Source of the DNA: Taibaiella lutea
GTDB taxonomy: Bacteria; Bacteroidota; Bacteroidia; Chitinophagales; Chitinophagaceae
Direction of reading: 5' to 3'
NCBI RefSeq assembly: GCF_008629695.1
Contig: NZ_VWSH01000001.1
Coordinates: 1,453,990 to 1,517,989 of the forward strand
Length of the DNA stretch: 64,000 bases
Positions 15,476 to 24,141 of this stretch are shown one piece after another (positions within the stretch are counted from its first letter, which is position 1; each line of letters opens with the position of its first letter). The notes under the pieces were generated by a model that saw only the letters and a list, made by a program, of their open reading frames with translations, had not been told where the DNA came from and made no database searches. The translations under genes and the position numbers were made by a program.

Positions 15476-16406
15476 GAAAGTACTGATTGCAGCACCTGTA
15501 CACAATGTTTTACTGGAAACATTGCAGACGTTGGGCTATGAATATGATTATAAAGAAGAAACGACACAGCAACAGGCTTTGGAAATTGTTGGGGATTATG
15601 AAGGTGTTATTACTTCCACAAGATTGAATATTGACAAGACCTTCATTGATAAAGCCACAAAACTGAAATGGGTGGGGCGCATGGGTTCAGGCATGGAAAT
15701 TATTGATGTGTCTTATGCGGAATCAAAAGGAATTCAATGTTTCAGCAGTCCGGAAGGTAATGCCAATGCAGTAGCGGAACAGGCATTGGGAATGCTTTTG
15801 GCCTTACAGCATAAGATTTTCAGCTCACATACTGAAATGCAGCAAGGTATCTGGCTCAGGGAAGAAAACAGAGGTACAGAAATTGAAGGGTTAACCGCAG
15901 GTATTATCGGTTATGGAAACAACGGGAGTGCTTTTGCAAAAAAACTAAAAACATCAGGGCTGAAGATTCTGGCTTTGGATAAATACAGAAATGATTTTGA
16001 AGAAGAAGGCATCACCGAATGTAAATCCATAGAACCGATTTGGGAACAAGCCGACATTATAAGTTTTCATTTGCCCTTGACAACGGAAACCCAGTATTAT
16101 TTTGATGAAGGATTTCTGAACAGGATGCAAAAGCCGTTTACTTTATTAAACCTTTCCAGAGGTAAAGTTGTGGAACAGGCAAGTTTATATACCGGATTAA
16201 AATCGGGCAAAATAAAAGGTGCAGCTTTAGATGTGTGGGAAATGGAACCTGTCGGAAAAATGGAAGGTGTAATGAAATTACAATTAGAAGAAATGTTGCA
16301 AATGCCTAACTTTATCGCAACACCTCATATAGGCGGTTATACCGTTCAGGCGCTTTATAAAATGAGTTATTTTTTGGTTGAAAAAATAAAAAAAGCCGTT
16401 TTATAG
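15468..16406 (+). CDS. D-isomer 2-hydroxyacid dehydrogenase (SerA-like)
   Basis: 312 residues. NAD-dependent dehydrogenase: the Rossmann loop is GIIGYGNNGSAFAKKL, and the catalytic Arg (NLSRGKVVEQA), Glu (WEMEPV region) and His (TPHIGGYT) are in place. It lacks the C-terminal ACT domain of many SerA proteins, so it may be 3-phosphoglycerate dehydrogenase of the short type or another hydroxyacid dehydrogenase. It overlaps rsmA by 8 bp and shares its transcript. Confidence 0.85.
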   Translation: MGRKVLIAAPVHNVLLETLQTLGYEYDYKEETTQQQALEIVGDYEGVITSTRLNIDKTFIDKATKLKWVGRMGSGMEIIDVSYAESKGIQCFSSPEGNANAVAEQALGMLLALQHKIFSSHTEMQQGIWLREENRGTEIEGLTAGIIGYGNNGSAFAKKLKTSGLKILALDKYRNDFEEEGITECKSIEPIWEQADIISFHLPLTTETQYYFDEGFLNRMQKPFTLLNLSRGKVVEQASLYTGLKSGKIKGAALDVWEMEPVGKMEGVMKLQLEEMLQMPNFIATPHIGGYTVQALYKMSYFLVEKIKKAVL

Positions 16407-16420
16407 TCCCGTTTTATCAT

Positions 16421-16451
16421 TTTGGATTTTCAAATTAATTACTTACCTTTG
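16421..16451 (+). promoter_or_regulatory. Promoter of greA
   Basis: TTTG (16421-16424), exactly 19 bp, TACCTTTG (16444-16451), a full consensus match. Transcription should begin about 16456-16460, at the foot of the hairpin described next. Confidence 0.8.
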
Positions 16452-16458
16452 AAATGCA

Positions 16459-16491
16459 CATGCAACGCATCCTCGTCGGATGCGTTGCATG
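16459..16491 (+). promoter_or_regulatory. Leader hairpin with U-tract at the 5' end of the greA message
   Basis: CATGCAACGCATCC (16459-16472) pairs perfectly with GGATGCGTTGCATG (16478-16491) around TCGTC; TTTCTTTTA follows, 34 nt before the greA ATG. It has the form of an intrinsic terminator, but it lies after the greA promoter, so it can act as an attenuator. It could also terminate the upstream dehydrogenase transcript. Confidence 0.7.
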
Positions 16492-16524
16492 TTTCTTTTA
16501 ATATCAACTAAAACTACATACGAC

Positions 16525-16998
16525 ATGGCAGATATAAACTATGTTACGAAAGAAACTTTGGATCACATGAGAGATGAACTTACCCAATTGAAAACTGCGG
16601 GTAGAGCGGAGATTGCAAGAGCTATTGCCGAAGCGCGTGAAAAAGGTGACTTGAAGGAGAACGCAGAATATGATGCAGCGAAAGAGGCACAAGGTTACCA
16701 TGAAGCAAAAATTGCACAACTGGAAACAGCAGTTATCAATTCCCGCATTATAAATATGAAGGATATTGATACAAGCAAAGTATCTATTTTGAGCAAGGTT
16801 AAAATTACAAACACGAAAACCAAAAAGTCATTTGAATATCAGATTGTTTCTGAAACAGAAGCCGATTTAAAATCAGGCAAAATATCAGTAGGTTCTCCGA
16901 TTGCCAAAGGATTGCTTGGCAAGTCGGTGGGCGAAACTGCTGAAATTGAAGCCCCATCAGGAAAAATGAAATTCAAGATCGATTCTATCGGAATCTAA
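16525..16998 (+). CDS. greA: Transcription elongation factor GreA
   Basis: 157 residues from ATG 16525 (MADINYVTKETLDHMRDEL). An in-frame ATG at 16480 lies inside the leader hairpin and is rejected. GreA rescues backtracked RNA polymerase by stimulating transcript cleavage. The coiled-coil tip is intact: AEAREKGDLKENAEYDAAKE carries the acidic pair (D and E) that enters the secondary channel; the C-terminal FKBP-like domain ends GSPIAKGLLGKSVGETAEI. First in a unit with HIT and DUF2809 genes, though a terminator follows it. Confidence 0.96.
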   Translation: MADINYVTKETLDHMRDELTQLKTAGRAEIARAIAEAREKGDLKENAEYDAAKEAQGYHEAKIAQLETAVINSRIINMKDIDTSKVSILSKVKITNTKTKKSFEYQIVSETEADLKSGKISVGSPIAKGLLGKSVGETAEIEAPSGKMKFKIDSIGI

Positions 16999-17024
16999 TC
17001 TTTGATTAGAAACATTTTATAAAC

Positions 17025-17048
17025 AAAGAGTCTCGTTTGAGGCTCTTT
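17025..17048 (+). terminator. Terminator after greA
   Basis: AAAGAGTCTC pairs with GAGGCTCTTT (10 bp, one G/T pair) over GTTT, with TTTTG and TATTTTTG following. TATTTTTG (17051-17058) may itself be the -7 element for the HIT gene. Confidence 0.7.
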
Positions 17049-17078
17049 TGTATTTTTGTAAATATCAGCACATTCCTC

Positions 17079-17468
17079 ATGACTATATTTTCAAAAATAA
17101 TTGCCGGCGAAATACCATCTTATAAAATAGCAGAGAATGACAAGTTCTATGCCTTTCTGGATATTTTTCCATTAATGGAAGGACATACGTTGGTCATTCC
17201 TAAAATAGAGGTAGATAAGATATTTGATCTGGATGATGAAACGATTGCCGCATTTATTGTTTTTGCAAAAAAGATTGGCAAAGCCATAGAAAAAGCATTT
17301 GATTGTAACCGTTGCGGCATCAATGTAGTAGGCCTTGAAGTGCCGCATGCGCATATCCACCTTATTCCCATCAATCAGCCTTCTGATATGAATATAGCCA
17401 ATCCGAAACTGAAACTGACAGAGCAGGAGTTTAAAGCTATACAGCAAAAGATTATAGACGCTTTGTAA
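17079..17468 (+). CDS. HIT-family nucleotide hydrolase
   Basis: 129 residues from ATG 17079 (MTIFSKIIAGEIPSYKI); the upstream frame to 17037 spans the terminator and the -7 element. The catalytic HIT motif is HAHIHLIP, preceded by NVVGLEVP. HIT proteins of this length (HINT type) hydrolyse AMP-linked phosphoramidates such as adenosine 5'-monophosphoramidate. Cytosolic. Followed after 16 bp by the DUF2809 gene. Confidence 0.9.
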   Translation: MTIFSKIIAGEIPSYKIAENDKFYAFLDIFPLMEGHTLVIPKIEVDKIFDLDDETIAAFIVFAKKIGKAIEKAFDCNRCGINVVGLEVPHAHIHLIPINQPSDMNIANPKLKLTEQEFKAIQQKIIDAL

Positions 17469-17484
17469 TTCGTCTTTCATAAAC

Positions 17485-17868
17485 ATGCTCCGATTTCATA
17501 AAGGCTATTTCCTGCTTGCGGCTGTCATTTTCATAACCGAAGTATGCATCGCTGTATTTTTGCATGACCGCATTGTGCGACCTTACATCGGCGATGTTTT
17601 AGTAGTAGTATTGATTTATTGCTTTGTAAGGACATTTTTCAATTTCAGTAAAGCAGCAGTTGCTATAGGCGTGCTTTTATTTGCTTTTATGGTAGAATTT
17701 GCACAGGCCTTTTTACTCGTAAACAAGCTGGGCCTGGGGCATTCCCGCATCGCAAGAATAATACTCGGCACTTCTTTTTCATGGACAGATATGCTTACTT
17801 ATATTGCCGGCATTGCAATTGTGTCAGGTGTAGAATATTACAGAGAAAGAAAAAAGTTTCAGCCTTGA
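17485..17868 (+). CDS. DUF2809 membrane protein
   Basis: 127 residues with four membrane helices: FLLAAVIFITEVCIAVFL, VLVVVLIYCFVRTF, AAVAIGVLLFAFMVEFAQAF, and DMLTYIAGIAIVSGVEYY. The pattern DRIVRPYIGDVLVVVLIYCF near residue 30 and the FSWTDMLTYIAG end are diagnostic for DUF2809. No known function. It follows HIT closely and ends 4 bp before the convergent pnuC. Confidence 0.8.
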   Translation: MLRFHKGYFLLAAVIFITEVCIAVFLHDRIVRPYIGDVLVVVLIYCFVRTFFNFSKAAVAIGVLLFAFMVEFAQAFLLVNKLGLGHSRIARIILGTSFSWTDMLTYIAGIAIVSGVEYYRERKKFQP

Positions 17869-17872
17869 ATTT

Positions 17873-18535
17873 TTATCGGTTCATTTGAATATCAAATGAA
17901 CCCAAGGCAGTTTCTGTATTTTCGGCTTTCATAATGCGCTTCCATTTAAAATAGCCGAAAACCGCGACTATAAATAAAACAATTGTCAGCAAAGCATAAA
18001 TCGAAAGCCCTTTGTAAAACAATAAAGGAATAGCCACAATATTGGAGATATTCAATAAAATCCAGTTTTCCAGCTTACGCCTTGCCAGTAAATACATGCC
18101 CGACCATGCAGTTGCAGATACAAATGCATCCATAATAGGAACGGGAGAATCTGTAAAGTTCTTCAGTATCAGGAATATCATCACAAAACCACCCAAGCAG
18201 ATAGCAGTAACAATTCCCCAGTCTTTTGGGTTTGCCTTTGTGATTGGCAAATGTGTGGATGTCCTGGTTCGTTTTTGCCATTGTATCCAACCCCAGATGC
18301 TCATGATGAAATAGTAGGCGCTCAATCCTGATTCTGCATACAGCTTACTTTCATACATCAGAAAAATAGACAGGCAGCAGGAAATAATGCCGGCAGGATA
18401 CAATAAAACATTGTTTCTGTAAGATAACAGGACCTCTGTTACACCAAATACTACTGAGACGATTTCTATTATCCGTTGCCAGTGAAGCACAATATAATCA
18501 AGCATTTCTTGCCAATTCATGTTGCGAAAATACAT
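17873..18535 (-). CDS. pnuC: Nicotinamide mononucleotide/ribonucleoside transporter PnuC
   Basis: 220 residues, seven membrane helices. PnuC is a facilitated (SWEET-like) carrier of nicotinamide riboside used for NAD salvage. The GWIQWQKR motif (WxxW, helix 3/4) is the family signature, with NVLLYPAGIISCCLSIFL before and FSGMYLLARRK-type region (SGMYLLARRKLENW) after. The start could also be the ATG at 18520. No nadR or thiamine gene is adjacent, so nicotinamide riboside rather than thiamine (PnuT) specificity is assumed, not shown. Confidence 0.88.
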   Translation of the reverse strand: MYFRNMNWQEMLDYIVLHWQRIIEIVSVVFGVTEVLLSYRNNVLLYPAGIISCCLSIFLMYESKLYAESGLSAYYFIMSIWGWIQWQKRTRTSTHLPITKANPKDWGIVTAICLGGFVMIFLILKNFTDSPVPIMDAFVSATAWSGMYLLARRKLENWILLNISNIVAIPLLFYKGLSIYALLTIVLFIVAVFGYFKWKRIMKAENTETALGSFDIQMNR

Positions 18536-18598
18536 GCTTAAACTTTATTAGCAAGATGCCAACAAACATTTGACAATTCTACACAAACTTTAAATTCG

Positions 18599-18606
18599 TA
18601 CCTTTG
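18599..18606 (+). promoter_or_regulatory. -7 element of the clpX promoter
   Basis: TACCTTTG, 29 bp before the clpX ATG. The nearest TTTG (18569-18572) is 26 bp upstream, longer than the usual spacing. Confidence 0.5.
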
Positions 18607-18634
18607 TATGCTTAATAACAGTGGATAAATTATA

Positions 18635-19882
18635 ATGGCTAAACAAAATAACTCAAGAAAATGTTCCTTTTGCGGAAAGCCCGAAAGTCAGGCAGCATTG
18701 CTGATTACGGGACTGGAAGGTAATATCTGTGATGAATGTGCGGAACAGGCTCACTTAATGGTTTCAGATTCAGGCGCCCAGACTAAGAAATCGACCAATA
18801 CAAAGTACGATGTAAATAAGCATAAAGTTTACAAACCAAAGGAAATAGCTGAATTTTTAGGTCAATATATCATTGGTCAGGATGATGCCAAGAAAGTAAT
18901 GGCGGTTGCGATGTACAATCACTACAAAAGATTGATGCATCCGGTAACAGATGATGTTGAGATTGAAAAATCAAATATCATCATGGTAGGTGAAACAGGA
19001 ACCGGCAAAACACTATTGGCAAAAACCGTAGCACGTATCCTGCAAGTGCCTTTTGCTATTGCTGATGCAACCGTTTTTACGCAGGCAGGTTACGTAGGCG
19101 AAGATGTGGAAAGCATTTTGTCCCGCTTATTACAGGCATGTGATTACGATGTGGCTGCTGCCGAAAAAGGTATTGTTTATATTGACGAGATAGACAAAAT
19201 CGGCCGTAAGAGCGATAACCCTTCTATAACGCGTGATGTAAGCGGAGAAGGCGTACAACAGGCTTTGCTGAAATTACTGGAAGGCTCTGAAGTACTGGTT
19301 CCACCACAGGGCGGCCGTAAGCATCCGGAACAAAAATTACTGAAGGTAAACACACAAAACATCCTGTTCATTTGTGGCGGCGCTTTTGAAGGCATTGACA
19401 AAATGATTTCCCGTAGAATGGAAGCATCTACTATCGGGTTCAAAAATATGGATCAGAAGGACAAACTGGACAGAACCAATCTGCTGCAATATGTGAATCC
19501 GCAGGATTTACGCACTTTCGGACTGATTCCGGAATTATTGGGGCGTTTGCCTGTCGTAACTTATCTGAATCCTTTGGATAAAGAAACTTTACGCCGCATT
19601 CTTACCGAGCCTAAAAATGCTTTGATCCGTCAATACAAACGTTTGTTCGAATACGAAAACATCAAATTGGAAATTGATGACGATGCTTTGGATTATATGG
19701 TGGATAAAGCTTTCACTTATAAATTGGGCGGCCGCGGTTTAAGGACTATTTGCGAAATGATTCTGACAGATGCCATGTTTGAATTGCCTTCCGAAAACCA
19801 TAACGGCAAATTCCATCTAACACTGGATTATGCAAAGGCAAAACTGGAACATGCGAAGCTGGAGTATATGAAAGCAGCGTAG
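18635..19882 (+). CDS. clpX: ATP-dependent Clp protease ATP-binding subunit ClpX
   Basis: 415 residues, AAA+ unfoldase that feeds ClpP. Zinc-binding domain with C10, C13, C32 and C35 ([16 protein letters not shown]). Walker A GETGTGKT near residue 113-120, Walker [12 protein letters not shown], sensor-2 and the IGF-type ClpP contact (ASTIGF) region, and [11 protein letters not shown]. clpP and tig, usual neighbours, are not in the window. Its own promoter suggests independent expression here. Confidence 0.97.
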   Translation: MAKQNNSRKCSFCGKPESQAALLITGLEGNICDECAEQAHLMVSDSGAQTKKSTNTKYDVNKHKVYKPKEIAEFLGQYIIGQDDAKKVMAVAMYNHYKRLMHPVTDDVEIEKSNIIMVGETGTGKTLLAKTVARILQVPFAIADATVFTQAGYVGEDVESILSRLLQACDYDVAAAEKGIVYIDEIDKIGRKSDNPSITRDVSGEGVQQALLKLLEGSEVLVPPQGGRKHPEQKLLKVNTQNILFICGGAFEGIDKMISRRMEASTIGFKNMDQKDKLDRTNLLQYVNPQDLRTFGLIPELLGRLPVVTYLNPLDKETLRRILTEPKNALIRQYKRLFEYENIKLEIDDDALDYMVDKAFTYKLGGRGLRTICEMILTDAMFELPSENHNGKFHLTLDYAKAKLEHAKLEYMKAA

Positions 19883-19989
19883 AAAACACTAAGAACAAGT
19901 TTCAAAATTCAAATTCCAAATAGCAGGAATCAAAAATTTAAAAACACGGTATCTAAAATCTAACTTTTAATATCTAACATCTGATAACA
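19883..19989 (+). repeat. Word-repeat tract between clpX and the small Gly-rich protein gene
   Basis: First TTTCAAAATTCAAATTCCAA (about 19899-19920), then the ATCTAA-type part TATCTAAAATCTAACTTTTA and TATCTAACATCTGATAACA right up to the ATG at 19990. Almost the whole 107-bp gap is made of these degenerate words. No promoter consensus is evident within it. Confidence 0.6.
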
Positions 19990-20226
19990 ATGCAAGAGCT
20001 GATAAACACTATAAAAGAAAAAGCAAATCTTTCGGAAGAAGATGCAACCAAAGCGGCTCAGGCTGCTGTCGATTTTGTAAAGTCTAAAGTGCCTCCTTTT
20101 TTTGCCGATAAAATTGAAGAGCTAATCAATGGCAAATTTGACCTGGGCGCTATGATGGGCGGCTTTGGCGGCGGGAATGCCGGTGAAAGTCCTTTGGATA
20201 AATTAGGAAGTATGTTCGGAAAATAA
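19990..20226 (+). CDS. Small helical protein with Gly-rich tail, unknown function
   Basis: 78 residues, conserved-looking. An acidic/basic helical first part (LINTIKEKANLSEEDATKAA, VDFVKSKVPPFFADKIEELI) is followed by a Met/Gly-rich tail (GAMMGGFGGGNAG) and DKLGSMFGK. No signal peptide. The helical part resembles small DUF2267/DUF937-type proteins but I do not assign a family. It has its own perfect 15-bp terminator, which supports it as a real gene. Confidence 0.6.
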   Translation: MQELINTIKEKANLSEEDATKAAQAAVDFVKSKVPPFFADKIEELINGKFDLGAMMGGFGGGNAGESPLDKLGSMFGK

Positions 20227-20250
20227 TTTCTCTTTGAACTTAACTTATAG

Positions 20251-20285
20251 AAAGAGCCGGAACTTTTATCAAGTTCCGGCTCTTT
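20251..20285. terminator. Strong bidirectional terminator
   Basis: AAAGAGCCGGAACTT (20251-20265) pairs perfectly with 20271-20285 around TTATC, followed by CTTGTTTT. It serves the small Gly-rich gene. Confidence 0.85.
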
Positions 20286-20340
20286 CTTGTTTTATCGCTA
20301 AATGTTTTTAATGCAGCACCGAAAATCATTCCATATTATA

Positions 20341-20372
20341 AACATTCAACAATTCAGCAATTTAACCATTTA
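20341..20372 (-). repeat. CAATTCAACAATTTAAC-type word tract running into the AKR stop codon
   Basis: CATTCAA, CAATTCAG, CAATTTAAC, CATTTAAAT: four degenerate 8-9 bp units. On the minus strand the tract contains the TAA stop and the last codons (HLNG) of the aldo/keto reductase. Confidence 0.6.
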
Positions 20373-21411
20373 AATGTCCATACAAATTAGCTGCTGTATT
20401 AAATTCAGGGTTGGAGCTTTGATGCCAATAGGGATAAACAGGAGGCACCGCACTTGCTGCATCCAGTTTTTGCACCTGTGCTTTATTCAGGTTCCACCCT
20501 ACTGCTTCAAGGTTTTGTTTCAGCTGTTCTTCATTTCTTGCGCCAATGATAATATTGGAAACAGTCGGCCTTTGTAACAACCAGTTTAAAGCTACCTGCG
20601 GAATCGTCTTGCCTGTTTCTTCCGACACTTCCTGCAACGCATCCACAATATCATAAAGCAATTCAGGATCGGCTTCGGGACCATGACTTCCTAATTGACT
20701 GAAGCGGCTGCCCGCAGGAGGTACAGGATTTTTACGGTTTATCTTGCCCGACAATTGACCTCCCGAAAGCGGACTCCAGATAATGCTGCCTACTCCCTGA
20801 TCTATTCCCAAAGGCATTAACTCCCATTCGTATTCCCGGTTCAATAAAGAATAATAAACCTGATGCGCGATATATCTCGACCAGCCATGTTTTTCAGATG
20901 CAGAAAGTGATTTCATTAAATGCCATCCGGAAAAATTGGAACAGGCTATGTATCTGATCTTACCGCTCTGAACCAAATCGTCCAAAGCCCTTAAAGTCTC
21001 TTCCACCGGAGTATTTGCATCAAAGCCATGCATGTGGTACACATCAATATGGTCGACCCCTAAACGTTTCAGGCTATCTTCACAACTCTTTATAATATTC
21101 AGACGTGATGAACCATAATCGTTCACGTCCTCACCCATTTTAAAAGTGCTTTTTGTGGAGATCAATACTTTCTGTTGCAACCCTTTTATAGCTTCGCCCA
21201 GAATTTCTTCTGCCAGACCTTTTGAATAAATATTGGCGGTATCAAAAAAGTTAACGCCCGCATCAAGACAGAGATTTACCATTTTACGCGCTTCCGAAGC
21301 CTGTGTGCCGCCCCATGCCTTAAAGAAATCGCCGCTGCCGCCAAAAGTTGCCGTTCCGAAGCTTAGTACCGGCACGCGTAATCCGGAGTTTCCTAATTGT
21401 CTGTATTCCAT
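20362..21411 (-). CDS. Aldo/keto reductase (AKR, voltage-gated K channel beta-like)
   Basis: 349 residues. NADPH-dependent AKR (beta/alpha)8 barrel. Opens MEYRQLGNSGLRVPVLSFGT; catalytic Asp and Tyr in NFFDTANIYSKGLAEEILG, Lys in LISTKSTFKMG, His in IDVYHMHGFDANTPVEET; the cofactor part is WSPLSGGQLSGK and SNIIIGARNEEQLKQNL. Substrate unknown. The last four residues lie in a repeated intergenic word tract (20341-20372). A TACATTTG element (minus, 21445-21452) lies upstream of the start. Confidence 0.88.
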   Translation of the reverse strand: MEYRQLGNSGLRVPVLSFGTATFGGSGDFFKAWGGTQASEARKMVNLCLDAGVNFFDTANIYSKGLAEEILGEAIKGLQQKVLISTKSTFKMGEDVNDYGSSRLNIIKSCEDSLKRLGVDHIDVYHMHGFDANTPVEETLRALDDLVQSGKIRYIACSNFSGWHLMKSLSASEKHGWSRYIAHQVYYSLLNREYEWELMPLGIDQGVGSIIWSPLSGGQLSGKINRKNPVPPAGSRFSQLGSHGPEADPELLYDIVDALQEVSEETGKTIPQVALNWLLQRPTVSNIIIGARNEEQLKQNLEAVGWNLNKAQVQKLDAASAVPPVYPYWHQSSNPEFNTAANLYGHLNG

Positions 21412-21540
21412 CTATTATTGTTTATCGTTTTGAAAATCAGAAGACAAATGTAGGCGGCAATATCGAAGGCAGTACTAAAGAAATATTTATGTGGTGTTAG
21501 AAAGCGTTGATAGAGAATAATTCTATTTACTGCAAAAAGC

Positions 21541-22761
21541 TTATCCTTTCCATTTCCTCACAATCAAAGAAGAATTAGTCCCGCCAAACCCAAACGAATT
21601 GGAAAGAAAAGTATCAAATCCCTGCTCTAATGTTTCCGGCAGAATATTAATCTTGGCAGAATGTTCGTCGGGATTATGAAAATTAATATTGGGCGCCATA
21701 AAATCGTTTTGCATCATCAGTATGGAATACACAATTTCACTTGCACCGGCCATCCAGCATTCATGACCTGTCATGGATTTTGTGGAGCTTACCGGAGTTT
21801 GGTTTCCAAAGACTTCAAAAATGGCTTCAGCTTCGCTGCCGTCGCCGGCAGGTGTAGAGGTAGCATGTGCATTGACGTATTCAATATCTTTTGCCATCAA
21901 ACCGGCATCTTTCAAAGTGCGGTGAATAGAGCGAACCTGACCATCCACGCTCGGGTTGGATATATGTTCGCCGTTGGAAGAAAAACCATAACCCAATACT
22001 TCCGCAATGATAGTAGCGCCACGTGCCTGGGCAGATTCAAGACTTTCAAGAATGACAGTTGCAGCCCCGCCACCAGGAACCAACCCGTCACGATCTCTGT
22101 CAAAAGGACGCGAAGCTAAAGTAGGCGAATCTTCACGCGTGGAAAAGGTTGCCAATGCATCAAAGTTCGGCATCGAATAATCGTTTATTTCCTGAGCGCC
22201 GCCACAGATAACCCTTTCCTGCATGCCATTTTTTATAAACATATAGCCCATCCCAATGGAATGCGACCCGCTTGCACAGGCAGCGCTGATGCTGAAATTA
22301 ACGCCGCGCAATTTGAAGATAGTGGCAAGATTCATTGTAACAGTAGAATTCAATACCTGAAATACAGAACCGGAACCAATCATCATGGAATCTTTCTTTT
22401 CCCTCAATACATCCATCCCTTCAATTACCGATTTGGCGCAGCTGTCATTACCGTAAATAATACCGGTTTCATGCTTATGAATATCTTCCATGCTTAATCC
22501 TGCCTGCTGCAAAGCCTCGATAGTAGCCATGTAGGCAAATTCAGCCTGTTCTGGCATCATGATACGCGAACGCCGGTCCAACAAGCTTTTTAAATTAGGA
22601 CGCTCTACAAACCCCGTCAGGGCCGACCTGTAACCCAATGCCTTGCGTTCAGGGCGGAAAATAATACCGGATTTACCTTCAAACAACGATTTTGTAACGG
22701 CTGCCTGCGAAGTGCCTAATGAAGAATAAATACCTACGCCTGTTATAACTACTCTGTTCAT
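21541..22761 (-). CDS. Beta-ketoacyl-ACP synthase, KAS I (FabB)-like
   Basis: 406 residues. Thiolase-fold condensing enzyme with the catalytic triad Cys162 (SAACASGSHS), His in NAHATSTPAGD and His in KSMTGHECWMAG. The FabB-type opening MNRVVITGVGIYSSLG and the terminal FGFGGTNSSLIVRKW fit KAS I/II. It extends acyl chains by condensing malonyl-ACP with acyl-ACP. No other fab gene is adjacent; a role in unsaturated acid synthesis or in a specialised chain cannot be told apart. 48 bp downstream of the permease gene on the same strand. Confidence 0.88.
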   Translation of the reverse strand: MNRVVITGVGIYSSLGTSQAAVTKSLFEGKSGIIFRPERKALGYRSALTGFVERPNLKSLLDRRSRIMMPEQAEFAYMATIEALQQAGLSMEDIHKHETGIIYGNDSCAKSVIEGMDVLREKKDSMMIGSGSVFQVLNSTVTMNLATIFKLRGVNFSISAACASGSHSIGMGYMFIKNGMQERVICGGAQEINDYSMPNFDALATFSTREDSPTLASRPFDRDRDGLVPGGGAATVILESLESAQARGATIIAEVLGYGFSSNGEHISNPSVDGQVRSIHRTLKDAGLMAKDIEYVNAHATSTPAGDGSEAEAIFEVFGNQTPVSSTKSMTGHECWMAGASEIVYSILMMQNDFMAPNINFHNPDEHSAKINILPETLEQGFDTFLSNSFGFGGTNSSLIVRKWKG

Positions 22762-22809
22762 TGATGTTGATTTTCAATATTGATTTCAGGGATAAGCTGA
22801 AAGCAATAA

Positions 22810-24057
22810 CTATTCATACCTTAAAGATTCGATAGGATCAAGTTTGGAAGCTTTTGCAGCAGGATAATAACCCGAAGCCAGCCCCACTATGCTACACAAT
22901 ATCAATCCGACAATAATCCAAAACCAAGGCACGATAAAGCCTACTTTCAGAAGCATGGCAACACCGTTACCAATCAGCATTCCAAATAAAATCCCGATTA
23001 CGCCGCCGGCAATGCTTATCAAAATTGATTCTGTAAGGAATTGGTTTTTAATGGTACTGTTCATGGCTCCCAAAGCCTTGCTTACGCCTATTTCGCGTGT
23101 ACGCTCCGCTACGGAAACCAACATGATATTCATTAATGCTATTGCAGCGCCCATAAGAGTAATAATAGCAATAAACAAAGCCGCGCCGGTTACTTTGCTG
23201 ATATTTTCAACAACCATAGCAGCGAGGCTGTCGTTCTTGTTTATACCAAAGTTTGGTTCTCCGTTCAGCGGTATCTTACGTATAACCCTGAATACACCTT
23301 CCGCTTCGTCGGCTGCCACATCCATCGTTGCCACATTATGCACTTTCACATTAATGACAAATGAATTTTCGCCACCATAAACCGCCCTTGCGTTTTGCAG
23401 GGGTATAAAAACGTTGTTATCTGCATTTGAAATCATGCTGCTTCCCTTACTCGCGGCAACGCCTATGACTCTATATTTTGTCGCGCCTACAGTAACAACA
23501 CTATTGATTGCATTTTGAATTTTACCGTTAAATAATTTACCGGCAATACTGCTTCCCAAGACACAAACATAACTTCCCGTAAAAATTTCATTGGAAGAAA
23601 AGTTGCGGCCTGCGTCGAGATCCGTAGATGAAATAACGGCATAACTTTCATCCACACCTTTTACCTCTATATTGGGATTTGTTTTTTGAGAGGCATATTT
23701 TACTGTGGCAGTACCGGTTCCGGTCATGGTTACGCCCACTTCTGCGGGAAAAGAATAGCGCTCTTTAAATTCGTGCGCGTCTTTATAGCTTATATTTCTC
23801 TGATCAACCGTGTAAACATTCAGGCCGCCTTTCCGCGATTTGCTTTTCAGGATTTCATTGGTAATCTCAAAAGTGTTGGCACCCATGCCGCTAAAATTGG
23901 AGTAGATGCTGGCTTTCAACCCTTCAATAGCCGTAAGCGTCCCTACAAGGGCCATCAAACCTAATGCAATAATGCCTACCGTAATTCCTGTACGCAGTTT
24001 ATTGGTACGGATAGCACGATAGGCAAGCGTTGTATTAAATAGAATATTGTTGGCCAT
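22810..24057 (-). CDS. ABC transporter permease, MacB/FtsX type
   Basis: 415 residues. N-terminal helix (residues about 23-45), a large periplasmic MacB_PCD domain (about 50-280), then three helices (LFIAIITLMGAAIALMNIML, SIAGGVIGILFGMLI, WIIVGLILCSIVGLASGYY) and the diagnostic end PAAKASKLDPIESLRYE. The coupling motif SVAERTREIGVSKALGA is intact. Such permeases work with a LolD/MacB-type ATPase and move lipoproteins or peptides; none is adjacent. It precedes the KAS gene in a probable two-gene unit. Confidence 0.9.
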   Translation of the reverse strand: MANNILFNTTLAYRAIRTNKLRTGITVGIIALGLMALVGTLTAIEGLKASIYSNFSGMGANTFEITNEILKSKSRKGGLNVYTVDQRNISYKDAHEFKERYSFPAEVGVTMTGTGTATVKYASQKTNPNIEVKGVDESYAVISSTDLDAGRNFSSNEIFTGSYVCVLGSSIAGKLFNGKIQNAINSVVTVGATKYRVIGVAASKGSSMISNADNNVFIPLQNARAVYGGENSFVINVKVHNVATMDVAADEAEGVFRVIRKIPLNGEPNFGINKNDSLAAMVVENISKVTGAALFIAIITLMGAAIALMNIMLVSVAERTREIGVSKALGAMNSTIKNQFLTESILISIAGGVIGILFGMLIGNGVAMLLKVGFIVPWFWIIVGLILCSIVGLASGYYPAAKASKLDPIESLRYE

Positions 24058-24141
24058 CCAATTCGTTTAAAATGATGTTGCGAATTTAAGCAAATGGCCG
24101 TGGTTTTTAAATGGTAATTTTGAACAAAGAACAATAATAGT

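Noticed and set aside
16480-16524. greA starting at ATG 16480
   Set aside because: This ATG is in the arm of the leader hairpin; the conserved N-terminus (MADINYVTKE) begins at 16525.
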